Notes: generated from the sequence alone by a model not told the origin. A stretch of DNA of 55,410 nt from Clostridiales bacterium (GCA_003343885.1 QAKH01000094.1:1-55410), one strand, 5' to 3'; positions 7,702 through 16,760 are shown, numbered from the stretch's first letter. Translations and numbers: made by a program.

Positions 7702-8898
7702 TTATATTATCTTAAATCCGTGCGATGTAAGTGCGTCTGTTATCTCACGGATATGAGCCTCGTTTCTTGTTTCAAGAACAAGCCTTAAGTAACAGCCGTT
7801 TATATCAGTCGTTTCGCTCGCACGTTCATGATGAACACCCGTGACGTTTCCGCCGCAGTCAGCAATTATCTGAGAAACCTGCTGAAGCTGTCCCGGCTTG
7901 TCGAGAAGCTCGACGCATAGATTGCAGGAACGCCCTGAGGTGAGAAGACCTCTTTCAATAACCCTCGAAAGAATAGTAACGTCAATGTTGCCTCCGGATA
8001 CCACACAGACCACCTTTTTGCCTGCAATGTTCGGAATCTTGTCAAACATAACGGCGGCAACCGATACGGCGCCCGCTCCTTCGGCAATCATTTTCTGCTG
8101 TTCGATAAGAGCGAGTATAGCCGAAGAAATTTCGTCCTCGGTGACGGTGACAATTTCGTCAACGCACTGCCTGCATAACTCGAAAGTGTTTTCTCCGGGC
8201 TGTTTTACGGCGATACCGTCGGCAATGGTGGATACCTTGTCAAGACATTCAATATGACCGTGCGCCAGAGAGTTGAACATGCTTGGAGCACCGGCAGCCT
8301 GAACACCGTATACCTTGACGGAAGGCTTGAGTTTTTTCGCGGTGTAAGCAATTCCGGATATAAGACCGCCGCCGCCGATAGGAACAACGATTGCGTCTAC
8401 ATCATCAAGATCGTGTAAAATCTCAAGACCGATAGTACCCTGTCCGGCGATTACGTTTTCGTCATCGAACGGATGAATAAAAGTGTATCCTTTTTCATCA
8501 CGGAGCTCGATAGCTTTTTTGTATGCGTCATCATATACGCCTTTTACCATACAAACCTCGGCGCCGTAGCTTTTGGTCGCTTCAACCTTTGAAATCGGAG
8601 CGCCGTCAGGAAGGCATATGATGGATTTGATGCCGTACTTTGTCGCAGCTAAAGCGACGCCCTGAGCGTGATTTCCGGCGCTGCAAGCGATAACTCCGTG
8701 GCTTTTTTCCTCATCGGTGAGCTGACTTATCATGAAACCGGAGCCTCGAACCTTAAAAGAACCGGTTACCTGAAGGCATTCCGGTTTTAAGAATACCGAA
8801 CAGTCAGTACGAATTTTCGGGGCTTTTATCAGCTCAGTGTTTCGTATAACATCTTTGAGTACATAAGAGGCGTGGTAAATCTTGTCAAGCGTCAGCAT
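7702..8898 (-). CDS. ilvA: Threonine ammonia-lyase (threonine deaminase) with ACT domain
   Basis: A 398-residue PLP enzyme converting threonine to 2-oxobutanoate, the entry step of isoleucine synthesis. The PLP lysine is K49 in SFKVRGSG, the phosphate-binding glycine loop is GGGGLISG near 178, and an ACT-like domain occupies about 325-398. The single short ACT domain resembles the TdcB/IlvA forms of Gram-positive bacteria rather than E. coli IlvA with two ACT-like repeats. The ATG at 8898 follows GAAAGGAAG. An isoleucine-type T-box leader upstream supports a biosynthetic role over a catabolic TdcB role. Confidence 0.92.
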   Translation of the reverse strand: MLTLDKIYHASYVLKDVIRNTELIKAPKIRTDCSVFLKPECLQVTGSFKVRGSGFMISQLTDEEKSHGVIACSAGNHAQGVALAATKYGIKSIICLPDGAPISKVEATKSYGAEVCMVKGVYDDAYKKAIELRDEKGYTFIHPFDDENVIAGQGTIGLEILHDLDDVDAIVVPIGGGGLISGIAYTAKKLKPSVKVYGVQAAGAPSMFNSLAHGHIECLDKVSTIADGIAVKQPGENTFELCRQCVDEIVTVTEDEISSAILALIEQQKMIAEGAGAVSVAAVMFDKIPNIAGKKVVCVVSGGNIDVTILSRVIERGLLTSGRSCNLCVELLDKPGQLQQVSQIIADCGGNVTGVHHERASETTDINGCYLRLVLETRNEAHIREITDALTSHGFKII

Positions 8899-9036
8899 TT
8901 GTGTTTTTTCTTCCTTTCAGACGACCTGTAGTTTTGCACATATACGGCTGTGCAGACTTTATCGTTTTGTTTATTTGTCCATTTATTTTTTGCATTTTTT
9001 GTATACTGCATTTAGTTCCGGGATAAAAATACAAAT

Positions 9037-9066
9037 AAAAAAAGCTTATCCCATAAAGAGATAAAC
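9037..9066 (-). terminator. Regulated terminator of the ilvA T-box leader
   Basis: On the minus strand a 9-bp stem (arms 9066-9058 and 9052-9044, two G-T pairs) with a five-base loop is followed by seven T. Its 5' arm overlaps the T-box/antiterminator sequence, so it can form only when uncharged tRNA is not bound. Confidence 0.8.
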
Positions 9067-9319
9067 CATTAACCACTCTTCAATGAAAAATGCACCGACA
9101 TGCATTCGTCCGATAACGCAGACATACGGGAGCACTTAATCGCGTAAGACATATAAACACGGATAAAACATATGTCTTTTCCGAATTGTCGGAACGTCCG
9201 CAAACCGCTTTCAGCGTCCGGCTCGGGGGTGATATTCACCGAAACTTCCCCTGCCGCCTTTCACCTGCCGACGGCTCTCTGAAAAGGTATTTCCGGATAC
9301 TTTTCCCTGTCAAAGCCTT
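9037..9319 (-). promoter_or_regulatory. T-box riboswitch, isoleucine specifier, upstream of ilvA-ridA
   Basis: Read on the minus strand, the leader holds the Stem I hallmarks AGAGAGC (9280 leftward), GGTGAAAG distal loop and GAGC closing sequence. The specifier pattern GAA-T-ATC-A lies at 9237-9230, placing an ATC (Ile) codon at 9233-9231. The T-box-like AAGAGTGGTTAATGG lies at 9080-9066; its TGGT would pair with an ACCA tRNA end. The T-box core is divergent from the usual AGGGTGGNACCGCG. Logic: uncharged tRNA-Ile opens expression of threonine deaminase when isoleucine is short. Confidence 0.88.
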
Positions 9320-9325
9320 TACTAT

Positions 9326-9353
9326 ATTATATAACAACTGCCAAAAAAGTCAA
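9326..9353 (-). promoter_or_regulatory. Promoter of the ilvA-ridA leader
   Basis: On the minus strand TTGACT (9353-9348), 16-base spacer, TATAAT (9331-9326). Transcription would begin near 9319, just before T-box Stem I. Confidence 0.8.
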
Positions 9354-9440
9354 TACTTTTGCGTTAAATTCATAAATGTTTTGCAAAAAAGTGACAGGCT
9401 TTTGTAAAAAGATAAAAGTGTCAAAGGAAAATATAAAACG

Positions 9441-9469
9441 GAATAACTTCGGAATGCCTGCCATATAAT
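9441..9469 (+). promoter_or_regulatory. Possible sigma-E-type promoter of spoIIP
   Basis: GAATAAC (9441-9447), 14-base spacer, CATATAAT (9462-9469). The -10 fits the sigma-E consensus CATACAAT with one change and the spacing fits the mother-cell class; the -35 fits only partly. TATAAT within it could also be read as a sigma-A -10. Confidence 0.4.
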
Positions 9470-9511
9470 GTATAAATAAAAGGAAGGGGAGATGCAAGAG
9501 GTGAAAAAAGC

Positions 9512-11266
9512 ATGATATATTCCAGATTTCCGGTTCCCGGCAGAGATTCCGGAGATAAAAAGGAAGTATGGTCACAGACTTACTCCAATCGGACGATTAA
9601 AACCGGGAGCAAGGAAAGTACCGCCAAAGACGGACAAAAAGCTGAAAATAACATCTCTGACGTTAAAAAAAGCGGAGAAAAGGAAAAAAATATAGTTGAG
9701 AAAAAAACGGAAAACGAAAATAGTACAAAACCTAAAATGTTTGTTATTCCGCCGGAAAAGCTTTTTCCTCAAGGTTATGAGTCAGAACCGGAAAAAGCAG
9801 ATACTCAAGGGGAAGAACCGGATTTTTATGTTGAATATCCGGAAAAAACAAGAGCAGATAAATTCTCATATAACAAACATAACAAACCAAACGGGCAAAT
9901 CGGACAAAACGGACTGTACGAACAGTATGAACAAACCGCACATGGACCAGAAATTGCAGTAACAGAGCCTTTATGTACAAATGATGCGTCAAAATACGGC
10001 AGCAGACTTTGGAACGGAAACGGGCGATCGAGAATAGTTCCACCCATAGGAGCGGTCGTATTTTTTTGCTGCGTGTGCCTTGCGTCTTTCGTTTTGGGGT
10101 GCAGCGTAACCGATAAAGATTTGTGCAGAATGGTTATTGCAATAAGTACGGTTGCAACCGGAAAAGCTCCTGATATCGGCGCTGAAAGCCCCAATTATAC
10201 GCCCGGCTATTTATCGTCAGACTCATCTCAAACCCAAACGGAGTCAAATACTAATGGGGATACCGTATATCAGAAATATATGCTGCCGGATGAGCAGGGC
10301 GATATTTTGGACACGGTAGACGAAGATACACTTACATACCTTTCTAACGCTTCTGATACTGAAGACAATACAGGGGACGGACAAAGCCAAGATAATTCAC
10401 AGGCCGATTCTATGTCACAGGCGCAGCCGGTAGGCGCCGAACAGGAGCAAAGCGGAAAGATAGGTTCCGACGGAGAGGTTTTGTATCCGGTCCTTGAAAG
10501 AGATATATCTTCTCTCGATTTAGGAAATCTTTCAAACGAAACTTCATATAATCCTGATACATCGGCTTTATTGCAGTCAGTTCCTGCAGCCCTTGAAAAC
10601 CTGAGTATAAATCCTTCTGAACCGCTTGTGCTTATTGTGCATACTCACGGCACCGAAAGTTATAACGAATGTCTTACTGAAGGATATTATAATCCCTCGC
10701 TTCCCGTGCGCAGTGAGGACCTAAGCAAAAACGTCGTAGGAGTGGGGCAAGAGCTTGCAGAGGTGCTGAATTCTTTCGGAATACCTACTGTACATAGCAC
10801 CGAAATGTGCGATAAAGACTCATTTATACGGGCATACAGCACAAGCTCTGCGCTTGTTAAGCAGTACCTCGAACAATATCCGTCAATACGTTTCGTGATA
10901 GATCTGCACAGGGATTCCATAGCTTCCGCGGACGGAACAAAAACCAAGCCTGTTTTCTCATATCTCGGGCAAAAAACCGCGCAGCTTATGTTTGTAGTCG
11001 GGACTGACGCCGCAGGAGCCGTCCATCCGTCATGGCAGGATAACCTTTCGCTCGCACTGCTTCTGCAAAGCAGAATGTCAGGCAACGTTCCGGAATTGTT
11101 CAGACGTATAAATTTGCGTTCCGCAAGCTTTAATCAGCAGTTGTCAAGCGGATATATGCTGCTCGAGTGCGGTTCGTGCGCAAACAGCCTTGATGAAGCG
11201 CAAAGGGCGGCACGGCTGTTCGCCACCGAGTTTGCAAAAATACTTAAAAGCTATGATAAACAATGA
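9512..11266 (+). CDS. spoIIP: Stage II sporulation protein P (SpoIIP)
   Basis: A 584-residue amidase/endopeptidase that degrades septal peptidoglycan during engulfment, with SpoIID and SpoIIM. A single membrane segment lies near residues 173-196 (PPIGAVVFFCCVCLASFVLG) and the catalytic domain covers about 365-584, with VHTHGTESY near 375, FVIDLHRD, and LLECGSCAN near the end. The N-terminal ~170 residues are a highly charged, low-complexity Lys/Glu/Asn/Gln-rich segment that would face the cytoplasm; most SpoIIP proteins have a short N-terminus. A second Ser/Gln/Asp-rich linker separates the membrane segment and the enzyme. ATG 9512 follows AGAGGTG. Confidence 0.92.
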   Translation: MIYSRFPVPGRDSGDKKEVWSQTYSNRTIKTGSKESTAKDGQKAENNISDVKKSGEKEKNIVEKKTENENSTKPKMFVIPPEKLFPQGYESEPEKADTQGEEPDFYVEYPEKTRADKFSYNKHNKPNGQIGQNGLYEQYEQTAHGPEIAVTEPLCTNDASKYGSRLWNGNGRSRIVPPIGAVVFFCCVCLASFVLGCSVTDKDLCRMVIAISTVATGKAPDIGAESPNYTPGYLSSDSSQTQTESNTNGDTVYQKYMLPDEQGDILDTVDEDTLTYLSNASDTEDNTGDGQSQDNSQADSMSQAQPVGAEQEQSGKIGSDGEVLYPVLERDISSLDLGNLSNETSYNPDTSALLQSVPAALENLSINPSEPLVLIVHTHGTESYNECLTEGYYNPSLPVRSEDLSKNVVGVGQELAEVLNSFGIPTVHSTEMCDKDSFIRAYSTSSALVKQYLEQYPSIRFVIDLHRDSIASADGTKTKPVFSYLGQKTAQLMFVVGTDAAGAVHPSWQDNLSLALLLQSRMSGNVPELFRRINLRSASFNQQLSSGYMLLECGSCANSLDEAQRAARLFATEFAKILKSYDKQ

Positions 11267-11325
11267 AACACAAGAAAATCGGGAGTTTTGGCGGTAAAAT
11301 ATAATATCCGCCGTTAAACAAAAAT

Positions 11326-11380
11326 ATACGGAGTACTGCAACGATTTTGATTTGCCTGTACCCCGTATTATTTTTTGTTT
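11326..11380 (+). terminator. Terminator after spoIIP, probably bidirectional
   Basis: Stem with arms TACGG-a-GTAC (11327-11336) and GTAC-c-CCGTA (11358-11367), 21-base loop, then TTATTTTTTG. A-rich sequence on the left allows use by the convergent oxidoreductase gene. A separate GC hairpin, GGCGG...CCGCC, lies at 11290-11312. Confidence 0.75.
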
Positions 11381-11392
11381 TATTTTTTTGAT

Positions 11393-12550
11393 TTAATCCT
11401 TGTTGTACTCTGAAACAAGCTCTTCGTACAGTCCGTCCACATACGTAAGCTTGCCGTCGGTAACTAATCTTTCAGCCGGAAAATCAGAAATAACAGCATT
11501 TTCCTGAAGCTTATTTATAAAACGTGTGTGCACAGCGGCAGTTTCAATTCCGCATCTCTCATATCCGTCAGGTTTATTTCGAACTCTGTCAGCCGCAATA
11601 TAAACCTTGCGGCAAACACCGTCAAACGGCGTGCCGTATTCCTTTACCGTTCCGTCAGCAAAAATAGCTTTTATGCAGTCTTTTTTGTAAAGGCTGAAAT
11701 CTTCTATATCTGAGCTTGGCTCGTCTTGGCTGTATAAAAGAGTACATTTTTCAAATTTGTAATCAAACACAGGATTGAGATTTTTTCTTATCGCATGGGA
11801 AGCAATAAATCTTGCGGTCGCTCCGTTTTCTAAATTGCATATAATATCAGCCGTATCAAAATTTTCAATTTTATTTGCACGCTGTAATTTTGCCGTAAAG
11901 CTGACAGGCTCAAGACAAGTGTTTATCTCATTTCCGAGCAAATAGAACATGTTGTGCAGATAGTGTGCGGCGGCGTTGTTTGCTATGCTGTCGTAAATAA
12001 GCGCCCCGTCTGCGGTGCGTATTTTGCCTGCCCATCCTGTACCTCTGCTGAAGTAGTCTGCGTCTCTCGGCCATAATACAAGCGTTTTGAGTCTTATCGG
12101 CTTTCCGAAAAGACCTGACATGCAGTCTTTCTTTACTGCCTCTATAGCCTCGGAATGAGACCACTGGTACCCTATGTATACAAATTTGCCGGATTTGTCG
12201 CGAGCCTTGATTAGGCGGTCGATATCGTTTTTATCGGCGCAAAGCGGTTTTTCGCAAACTACGTTTGAACCGTTCTCAAGAGCTTTTATAATGTGTTCCG
12301 TGTGGAAAGCAATAGGCGTAACAATAAGAGCTATATCGGCTTTGTTTCCCTTGGAATAAAACTCGTCAAGCGAAGAGAAAAGCGGTATACCTTTTTGGGC
12401 AAGAACAGGAGTCAGTTTGCAGTGTTCCGGAAAAGGTTCGACTGCGGCTGATACACAAACACCGTGTGACGCTCCGTTTTGAAGAAGCTCGGATAAGAGA
12501 ACCTCTCCGTATCCGCCTATACCTACACAAACGATTTGTACGTTTTTCAT
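11393..12550 (-). CDS. Gfo/Idh/MocA family oxidoreductase
   Basis: A 385-residue NAD(P)-dependent dehydrogenase of the sugar/inositol type. The N-terminal Rossmann fold shows VGIGGYGEVLLSELL, the conserved EKPLCADK lies near residue 95, and the C-terminal alpha/beta domain carries SHSEAI and YDSIANNAAAHY, in the place of the usual substrate His. ATG 12550 is preferred; an in-frame TTG at 12562 overlaps the GAAAGG ribosome site. It stands alone, so the substrate (a sugar, inositol or aminosugar derivative) is unknown. Distinct from the family member at 33806. Confidence 0.88.
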   Translation of the reverse strand: MKNVQIVCVGIGGYGEVLLSELLQNGASHGVCVSAAVEPFPEHCKLTPVLAQKGIPLFSSLDEFYSKGNKADIALIVTPIAFHTEHIIKALENGSNVVCEKPLCADKNDIDRLIKARDKSGKFVYIGYQWSHSEAIEAVKKDCMSGLFGKPIRLKTLVLWPRDADYFSRGTGWAGKIRTADGALIYDSIANNAAAHYLHNMFYLLGNEINTCLEPVSFTAKLQRANKIENFDTADIICNLENGATARFIASHAIRKNLNPVFDYKFEKCTLLYSQDEPSSDIEDFSLYKKDCIKAIFADGTVKEYGTPFDGVCRKVYIAADRVRNKPDGYERCGIETAAVHTRFINKLQENAVISDFPAERLVTDGKLTYVDGLYEELVSEYNKD

Positions 12551-12708
12551 AAAATGAAACAAACCTTTCGTAAATCTCTAAAATGAGTAATTATGTGCTG
12601 TCACGCAAAAATTTTTGCCGTTTAATTTCACAGTACCCGTTAAAGTGCAGCTATGAAAATACACCCGGACAAAATAAGTTATGAAAGTTAAGTTAAAAAG
12701 AAAATACG

Positions 12709-13485
12709 TTATGAAAAAAGTATGCTGATTTCACCGGCAGTCAGTTTTTCGGTAATTCCGCTTTCATACCGGACAATTAAACCTCCGTCGGAGGCAATGT
12801 CAAGCGCCGCCGCACGAAGCTGCAAATTGTCCTTGATAACGCTTATTTCTTTTCCCAGTACGGCGGAACGCCGGCGGTATAATGAGATGAACTCGGCATC
12901 CGTCAGCTTGTATTCTCCGTACATAGATTCAAGCTCGTTTAAAATAAGCGCACAAAGCTGTTCTTTAGACAGCTTCTTTTTTGACACATCGGTAAGAGCT
13001 CCGATTTTTTTTCTTAACTCCGGCGGAACAAGCGTCTTATCAACAACAAAATTAACGCCGATACCTGCGATAATTCCGGTTTCGTCAGGACTTTTCACTG
13101 CTTCGCATAACATTCCGCTGATTTTCTTAGCGCCGGAGTATATGTCGTTTACCCATTTTATCGAAACCGACTCGGTCGAGGTGAGTATATCGATTGCTCT
13201 GCAAACGGCATAGCTTAGCTTAACCGTGAAGAGCGGATCGTCTGTAAAGCGGGATTTTTTGAGAAGAACGCTGAAATACAGTCCGTCGCCTTTTGGAGAG
13301 TAAAAGCTCTTTCCTTTGCGCCCCCGCCCGGACAGCTGTTCCTTTGCAATTACCGTGTGTCCGTGGTCAAGGAGGCGCCAACGTTCTTTTATGTAAGTGT
13401 TTGTGGAGTTTACAGAGTTTAATACAAAACAGTTTCTGCCGAGAAAGTCGGTTTTGAGAAATGACTGCATGAGAGTTACTTCCAT
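12709..13485 (-). CDS. birA: Biotin--[acetyl-CoA-carboxylase] ligase, catalytic form
   Basis: A 258-residue biotin protein ligase that makes biotinyl-AMP and attaches biotin to carboxylase carrier proteins. The ATP/biotin motif GRGRKGKS lies at 53-60 and KWVND at 110-114, with GIGVNFVV after. There is no N-terminal winged helix, so it should not act as the biotin repressor; the short C-terminal SH3-like domain is present. GGAGG lies eight bases before ATG 13485. The biotin importer BioY is encoded at 40276 in the same window. Confidence 0.94.
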   Translation of the reverse strand: MEVTLMQSFLKTDFLGRNCFVLNSVNSTNTYIKERWRLLDHGHTVIAKEQLSGRGRKGKSFYSPKGDGLYFSVLLKKSRFTDDPLFTVKLSYAVCRAIDILTSTESVSIKWVNDIYSGAKKISGMLCEAVKSPDETGIIAGIGVNFVVDKTLVPPELRKKIGALTDVSKKKLSKEQLCALILNELESMYGEYKLTDAEFISLYRRRSAVLGKEISVIKDNLQLRAAALDIASDGGLIVRYESGITEKLTAGEISILFS

Positions 13486-13685
13486 TTGCCACGCCTCCTT
13501 CTTAAAAAATTATACAAAATAATGATACTACCAAAAAAATCCGTTGTCAATAATTTTAATTTTAAAAGCGCTTAATTTTTGATTAAAGTGTGCTATATTT
13601 ACCATATTTTATGCCAAACTGATGTATTTGTTAAATGTGACAAATATGTGCACGTTAAGTGACAAAAAATCATTAAAAACGACTC

Positions 13686-13714
13686 TTGACAAAAGTGTGA
13701 ACAAGTGATATACT
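13686..13714 (+). promoter_or_regulatory. Promoter of the glycine riboswitch transcript
   Basis: TTGACA (13686-13691), 17-base spacer, TATACT (13709-13714). Start near 13721. Confidence 0.85.
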
Positions 13715-13720
13715 CTATAG

Positions 13721-13983
13721 CTGTTGAAGCCAGTAGAATCATGCAGAAAAGGGGGAAACCCTGTCGGAACTAAGTTTTCGGCGTCTAATGACATGACTGC
13801 GAGGATTTTGGTTCTCCGGAGAATCCCGTGAAACAATCGGGTGCCGAAGGGGCAAGGCGATTATGATTCACCGAAACTCTCAGGCAAAAGGACGGAGCGT
13901 CTTTATGCGGTTCCCGGCAAAAGTCGGGGATTGTATTTGATTTAACGCCGAATCGGTTATCCGGTTCGGCAGTTTGCTTTTTT
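13721..13983 (+). promoter_or_regulatory. Glycine riboswitch leader of the AGCS symporter gene
   Basis: The canonical aptamer core is visible from about 13820 to 13900: GGAGAAtCCCG, GCCGAAGGGGCAA and AAACTCTCAGGCAAAAGGAC, in the order and spacing of the gcvT/glycine aptamer. It is followed by a terminator at 13947-13983. Only one canonical aptamer is seen. The first ~95 bases of the transcript (13721-13815) form hairpins such as GGGGGAAACCC but lack a second recognisable aptamer. Glycine binding would set read-through into the downstream amino-acid transporter. Confidence 0.9.
13947..13983 (+). terminator. Riboswitch-controlled terminator
   Basis: Stem GCCGAA-t-CGG / CCG-g-TTCGGC (13947-13955 / 13961-13969 region) with loop TTAT, followed by a T-rich run ending TTTTTT at 13983, placed between the glycine aptamer and the symporter start. 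Confidence 0.85.
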
Positions 13984-14069
13984 GGGCAAAAACAACAAAA
14001 ATAAAAAACAAAAACAAGTCATCATACCGCTTTTATTGTTATATGATTGTAGTGGAGGTAAAAGCGTGT

Positions 14070-15647
14070 ATGATGATTTTGTTATTGAAACAGTTTTTTG
14101 CGGACTTGTACACAAAGGCTTTTCCGTTTATAGGCGAGGTGTTGCTTCCGGCAATGCTGATAATTACAGCCGCCGTGCTTACTGTACGTACGTATTTTTT
14201 TCAGTTTTGCAGTATCGGCGATATGTTCAAAACAACGGTCGGAAGCCTTATAAGCAGAAAAAAACGCAATAAAGACGAAGTTTTTAAGCAAACAAAGGAA
14301 AAAACAAAGGAAAAAAATTCTCAAAAAGGAACAGTATCTCCGTTTTCAGCACTGTGTACCGCTCTTTCGGCAACAATCGGAACAGGGAATATAGCAGGAG
14401 TTGCATATGCTATGGTAATGGGCGGCGCAGGAGCGGTTTTCTGGATGTGGGCGGCAACTTTTGTCGGAATGATACTGAAGTTTGCTGAGGGCGTCTTGGC
14501 GGTAAAGTACAGAGTGAGCGAACAAGACGGCGTAAAGGGCGGAGCTATGTATTACATTGAAAAGTGTACGCATAGGTTTGGACTTAAAAAAAGCGCCAAA
14601 GCTTTCGCACGTATTTTTGCCGTTGCAACAGTGTTTGCCTCGTTTGGGATAGGAAATATGAGTCAGGCGTCGGCTATCAGCAAAAGCATGGAGTCTGCGT
14701 TCGGCTTGTCAGACGCTTCTTGCGTATGTCTTGGTATTGTGCTTTCTGTTGCAGCGGCGGCAGTTGTTATCGGAGGAGCAAAACGTATTGCCGGCGCTAA
14801 TGAAAGACTTGTGCCGTTTATGGCGGTATTTTATATAGCAGGATGCCTGGTGATTTTAGCTGTAAGAGCTGAATATATCGGCGACGCACTGTTTAGCATA
14901 TTTTCAAACGCATTCGGAGCCGATGCGGCTACCGGGGGCATAGGTGGTTATGCGGTGGCAAAATCAGCGTCCTGGGGCTTGCGCAGAGGGCTGTTTTCAA
15001 ACGAAGCAGGCCTTGGCTCCTCAGCAACCGTACACGCAATGTCACAGGAAAATAATCCAGTAAAGCAGGGCTTTTGGGGAATGTTCGAGGTGTTTTTTGA
15101 CACAGGAGTGATATGCACTTTGACTTCTCTCGTGATATTAACAACAACCGGTATTCCGCATATCGGAAACGGAGCGAATGGAGCGAATATTGTCGGTGAC
15201 GAAGCGAAACTCGGACTTGCGGTGAATGCCTTCTCGTTTGTGTTTGGAAATTACGGCGGAGCTTTTGTTGCACTGTCAGTCGCGTTGTTTGCCTTTTCAA
15301 GTATACTCGGATGGTGTTTTTACGGAGAAAAAGCGTGTGAATACCTGTTTGGAAAAAAAATTACCTTTTTGTATAAGGCTGTATTTTCGGCTTCTATTAT
15401 ACCGGGAATGATGCTGGGTGCGGATCTTGTTATGAATGTTTCGGATTTGTTCAACATATTTATGGCAGTTCCGAATCTCAGCGCAGTATTGCTTATGTCA
15501 GGAGAAATATCGCAGTGCGTTAAAGTGTATTTGAAGAGTACCGGTAAGGGGAGAGGAAAGAATAAAGAAAATAATAATGAAAAGAGTAATGAAAAGAATA
15601 AAGGCAAATACTGTTTATCGGCGAACGGAAGTAATACACAGACCTGA
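14070..15647 (+). CDS. Alanine/glycine:cation symporter (AGCS family)
   Basis: A 525-residue inner-membrane sodium- or proton-coupled carrier for alanine or glycine with about 10-11 helices. Signatures GTGNIAGVAYA, AVFWMWAATFVGM and GGAMYYIEK are present, as are GLFSNEAGLGSS and EVFFDTGVICT. A Lys/Glu/Asn-rich low-complexity tail ends the protein. Start at ATG 14070, 11 bases after GGAGG 14054-14058; the frame upstream runs into the terminator and is not coding. Control by a glycine riboswitch points to glycine as substrate or signal. Confidence 0.93.
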   Translation: MMILLLKQFFADLYTKAFPFIGEVLLPAMLIITAAVLTVRTYFFQFCSIGDMFKTTVGSLISRKKRNKDEVFKQTKEKTKEKNSQKGTVSPFSALCTALSATIGTGNIAGVAYAMVMGGAGAVFWMWAATFVGMILKFAEGVLAVKYRVSEQDGVKGGAMYYIEKCTHRFGLKKSAKAFARIFAVATVFASFGIGNMSQASAISKSMESAFGLSDASCVCLGIVLSVAAAAVVIGGAKRIAGANERLVPFMAVFYIAGCLVILAVRAEYIGDALFSIFSNAFGADAATGGIGGYAVAKSASWGLRRGLFSNEAGLGSSATVHAMSQENNPVKQGFWGMFEVFFDTGVICTLTSLVILTTTGIPHIGNGANGANIVGDEAKLGLAVNAFSFVFGNYGGAFVALSVALFAFSSILGWCFYGEKACEYLFGKKITFLYKAVFSASIIPGMMLGADLVMNVSDLFNIFMAVPNLSAVLLMSGEISQCVKVYLKSTGKGRGKNKENNNEKSNEKNKGKYCLSANGSNTQT

Positions 15648-15663
15648 CTTACTTATAAAATGA

Positions 15664-15704
15664 GGAAAGCAGCCGGAGATTGCTCATGGCTGCTTGCAGG
15701 TCAC
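15664..15704. terminator. Hairpin between convergent genes
   Basis: Perfect stem AGCAGCC (15668-15674) / GGCTGCT (15688-15694) between the ends of the symporter and the HAD gene. No continuous T-run follows on either strand, so termination is likely but weak. Confidence 0.45.
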
Positions 15705-15707
15705 TAT

Positions 15708-16376
15708 TCATTTTGCGGATTTTATGTACTCATAAATTTCTTTAGTGTTAGAGCACACGGCAACGGCAGGTACTTCGTCAAGAAGCTTTTTTTCTGAAAA
15801 TCCGTACAGCGCAGCAATGCCGTCAATACCTGCTTTATTGGCATGGGTTATGTCGTGCGGCGAATCTCCTACCATTACGCATTTGCCAGGTTCAACACAG
15901 CAGTGCTCAGGCGCATTTTCAAGCGCATAGCAAATTACTTCATATTTTACGGTTCTTGTGTTGTCGAGATTTGAGCCGGCAATATAGTCGAACTTGGAGT
16001 AGATAGAAAAGTGTTCAAGAATACGCTTTGCGAAAACTTCCGGTTTTATTGTCGCAAGCAAAATACTGCATCCGTCATTTCGGAGATTGTCGAGAAGCTC
16101 AGGAACACCGTCGTAAAGACTGCATTCGAACAAACCGCCTGCGGAATAATATTCTCTGTATGCGCTGACAAGCTTTGTCCCGGTTTCAAGGTCAACACCG
16201 CAGAAATTCATGAATTGCTCCCTTAACGGTGGCCCTATAAAACACTTGAGAGTGGCAGGATCTTCAATCCTGCCGAGCACCTTCTTTATTGCGTATGCGG
16301 CGGACGTCGTTATTCCCGGCGATGAATCAATAAGAGTACCGTCAAGGTCAAAAAGTACCGTTTTGTATTTTGACAT
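15708..16376 (-). CDS. HAD-superfamily phosphatase (phosphoglycolate phosphatase-like)
   Basis: A 222-residue HAD hydrolase with motif I DLDGT at 10-14, TIKP-type motif II/III region, and motif IV GDSPHD. The cap domain holds the IGPPLREQF stretch, typical of the Gph/PgmB-like group. AAAGGAGA precedes ATG 16376 at good spacing. It converges with the AGCS gene. The physiological substrate cannot be read from context. Confidence 0.86.
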   Translation of the reverse strand: MSKYKTVLFDLDGTLIDSSPGITTSAAYAIKKVLGRIEDPATLKCFIGPPLREQFMNFCGVDLETGTKLVSAYREYYSAGGLFECSLYDGVPELLDNLRNDGCSILLATIKPEVFAKRILEHFSIYSKFDYIAGSNLDNTRTVKYEVICYALENAPEHCCVEPGKCVMVGDSPHDITHANKAGIDGIAALYGFSEKKLLDEVPAVAVCSNTKEIYEYIKSAK

Positions 16377-16731
16377 ATGCTTCTCCTTTACGGTGATAGG
16401 TAAAACTGTTTACTGTTCAGAATAAATTGCAATAATATAGTAATAATATATTATTATAACAATATACCGTCAAAGTTTGTATAGTTATTTGTTAATATAT
16501 TTCAAATTGTACGGCAACTTAAAATTTTAAATTTACACTGATTACCGTTGTTGGATTTAAGGGAGGCTGACAAGTTTTTTATACATTTAGATATGCATTT
16601 TTAACAAAATAAATTTAATTGACTAAATTAAACAAACATCAAAAAAAGGAAAAATTAGTCATATTGTACAAATATTGAAATGAAAATGGATTAAAATATA
16701 GAAATGTGTAGAATAAAATGTAAAAAAAGTA
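16377..16731. other. AT-rich intergenic region without a gene
   Basis: 355 bases between divergent genes, with long A- and T-rich runs. No open frame with a ribosome site, no hairpin of note. The right edge leads into the sigma-factor promoter; the left edge should carry the HAD promoter, but I cannot single it out. Confidence 0.6.
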
Positions 16732-16760
16732 TTGACAAATTTAAGATTTCTGTGTATAAT
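16732..16760 (+). promoter_or_regulatory. Consensus promoter of the sigma-factor gene
   Basis: TTGACA (16732-16737), 17-base spacer, TATAAT (16755-16760): a full match to the vegetative consensus. The start near 16767 leaves a leader of only about 23 bases. Confidence 0.88.

Noticed and set aside
12709..13485. BirA as biotin-responsive repressor
   Set aside because: The N-terminal winged-helix domain is missing, so only ligase activity is supported.
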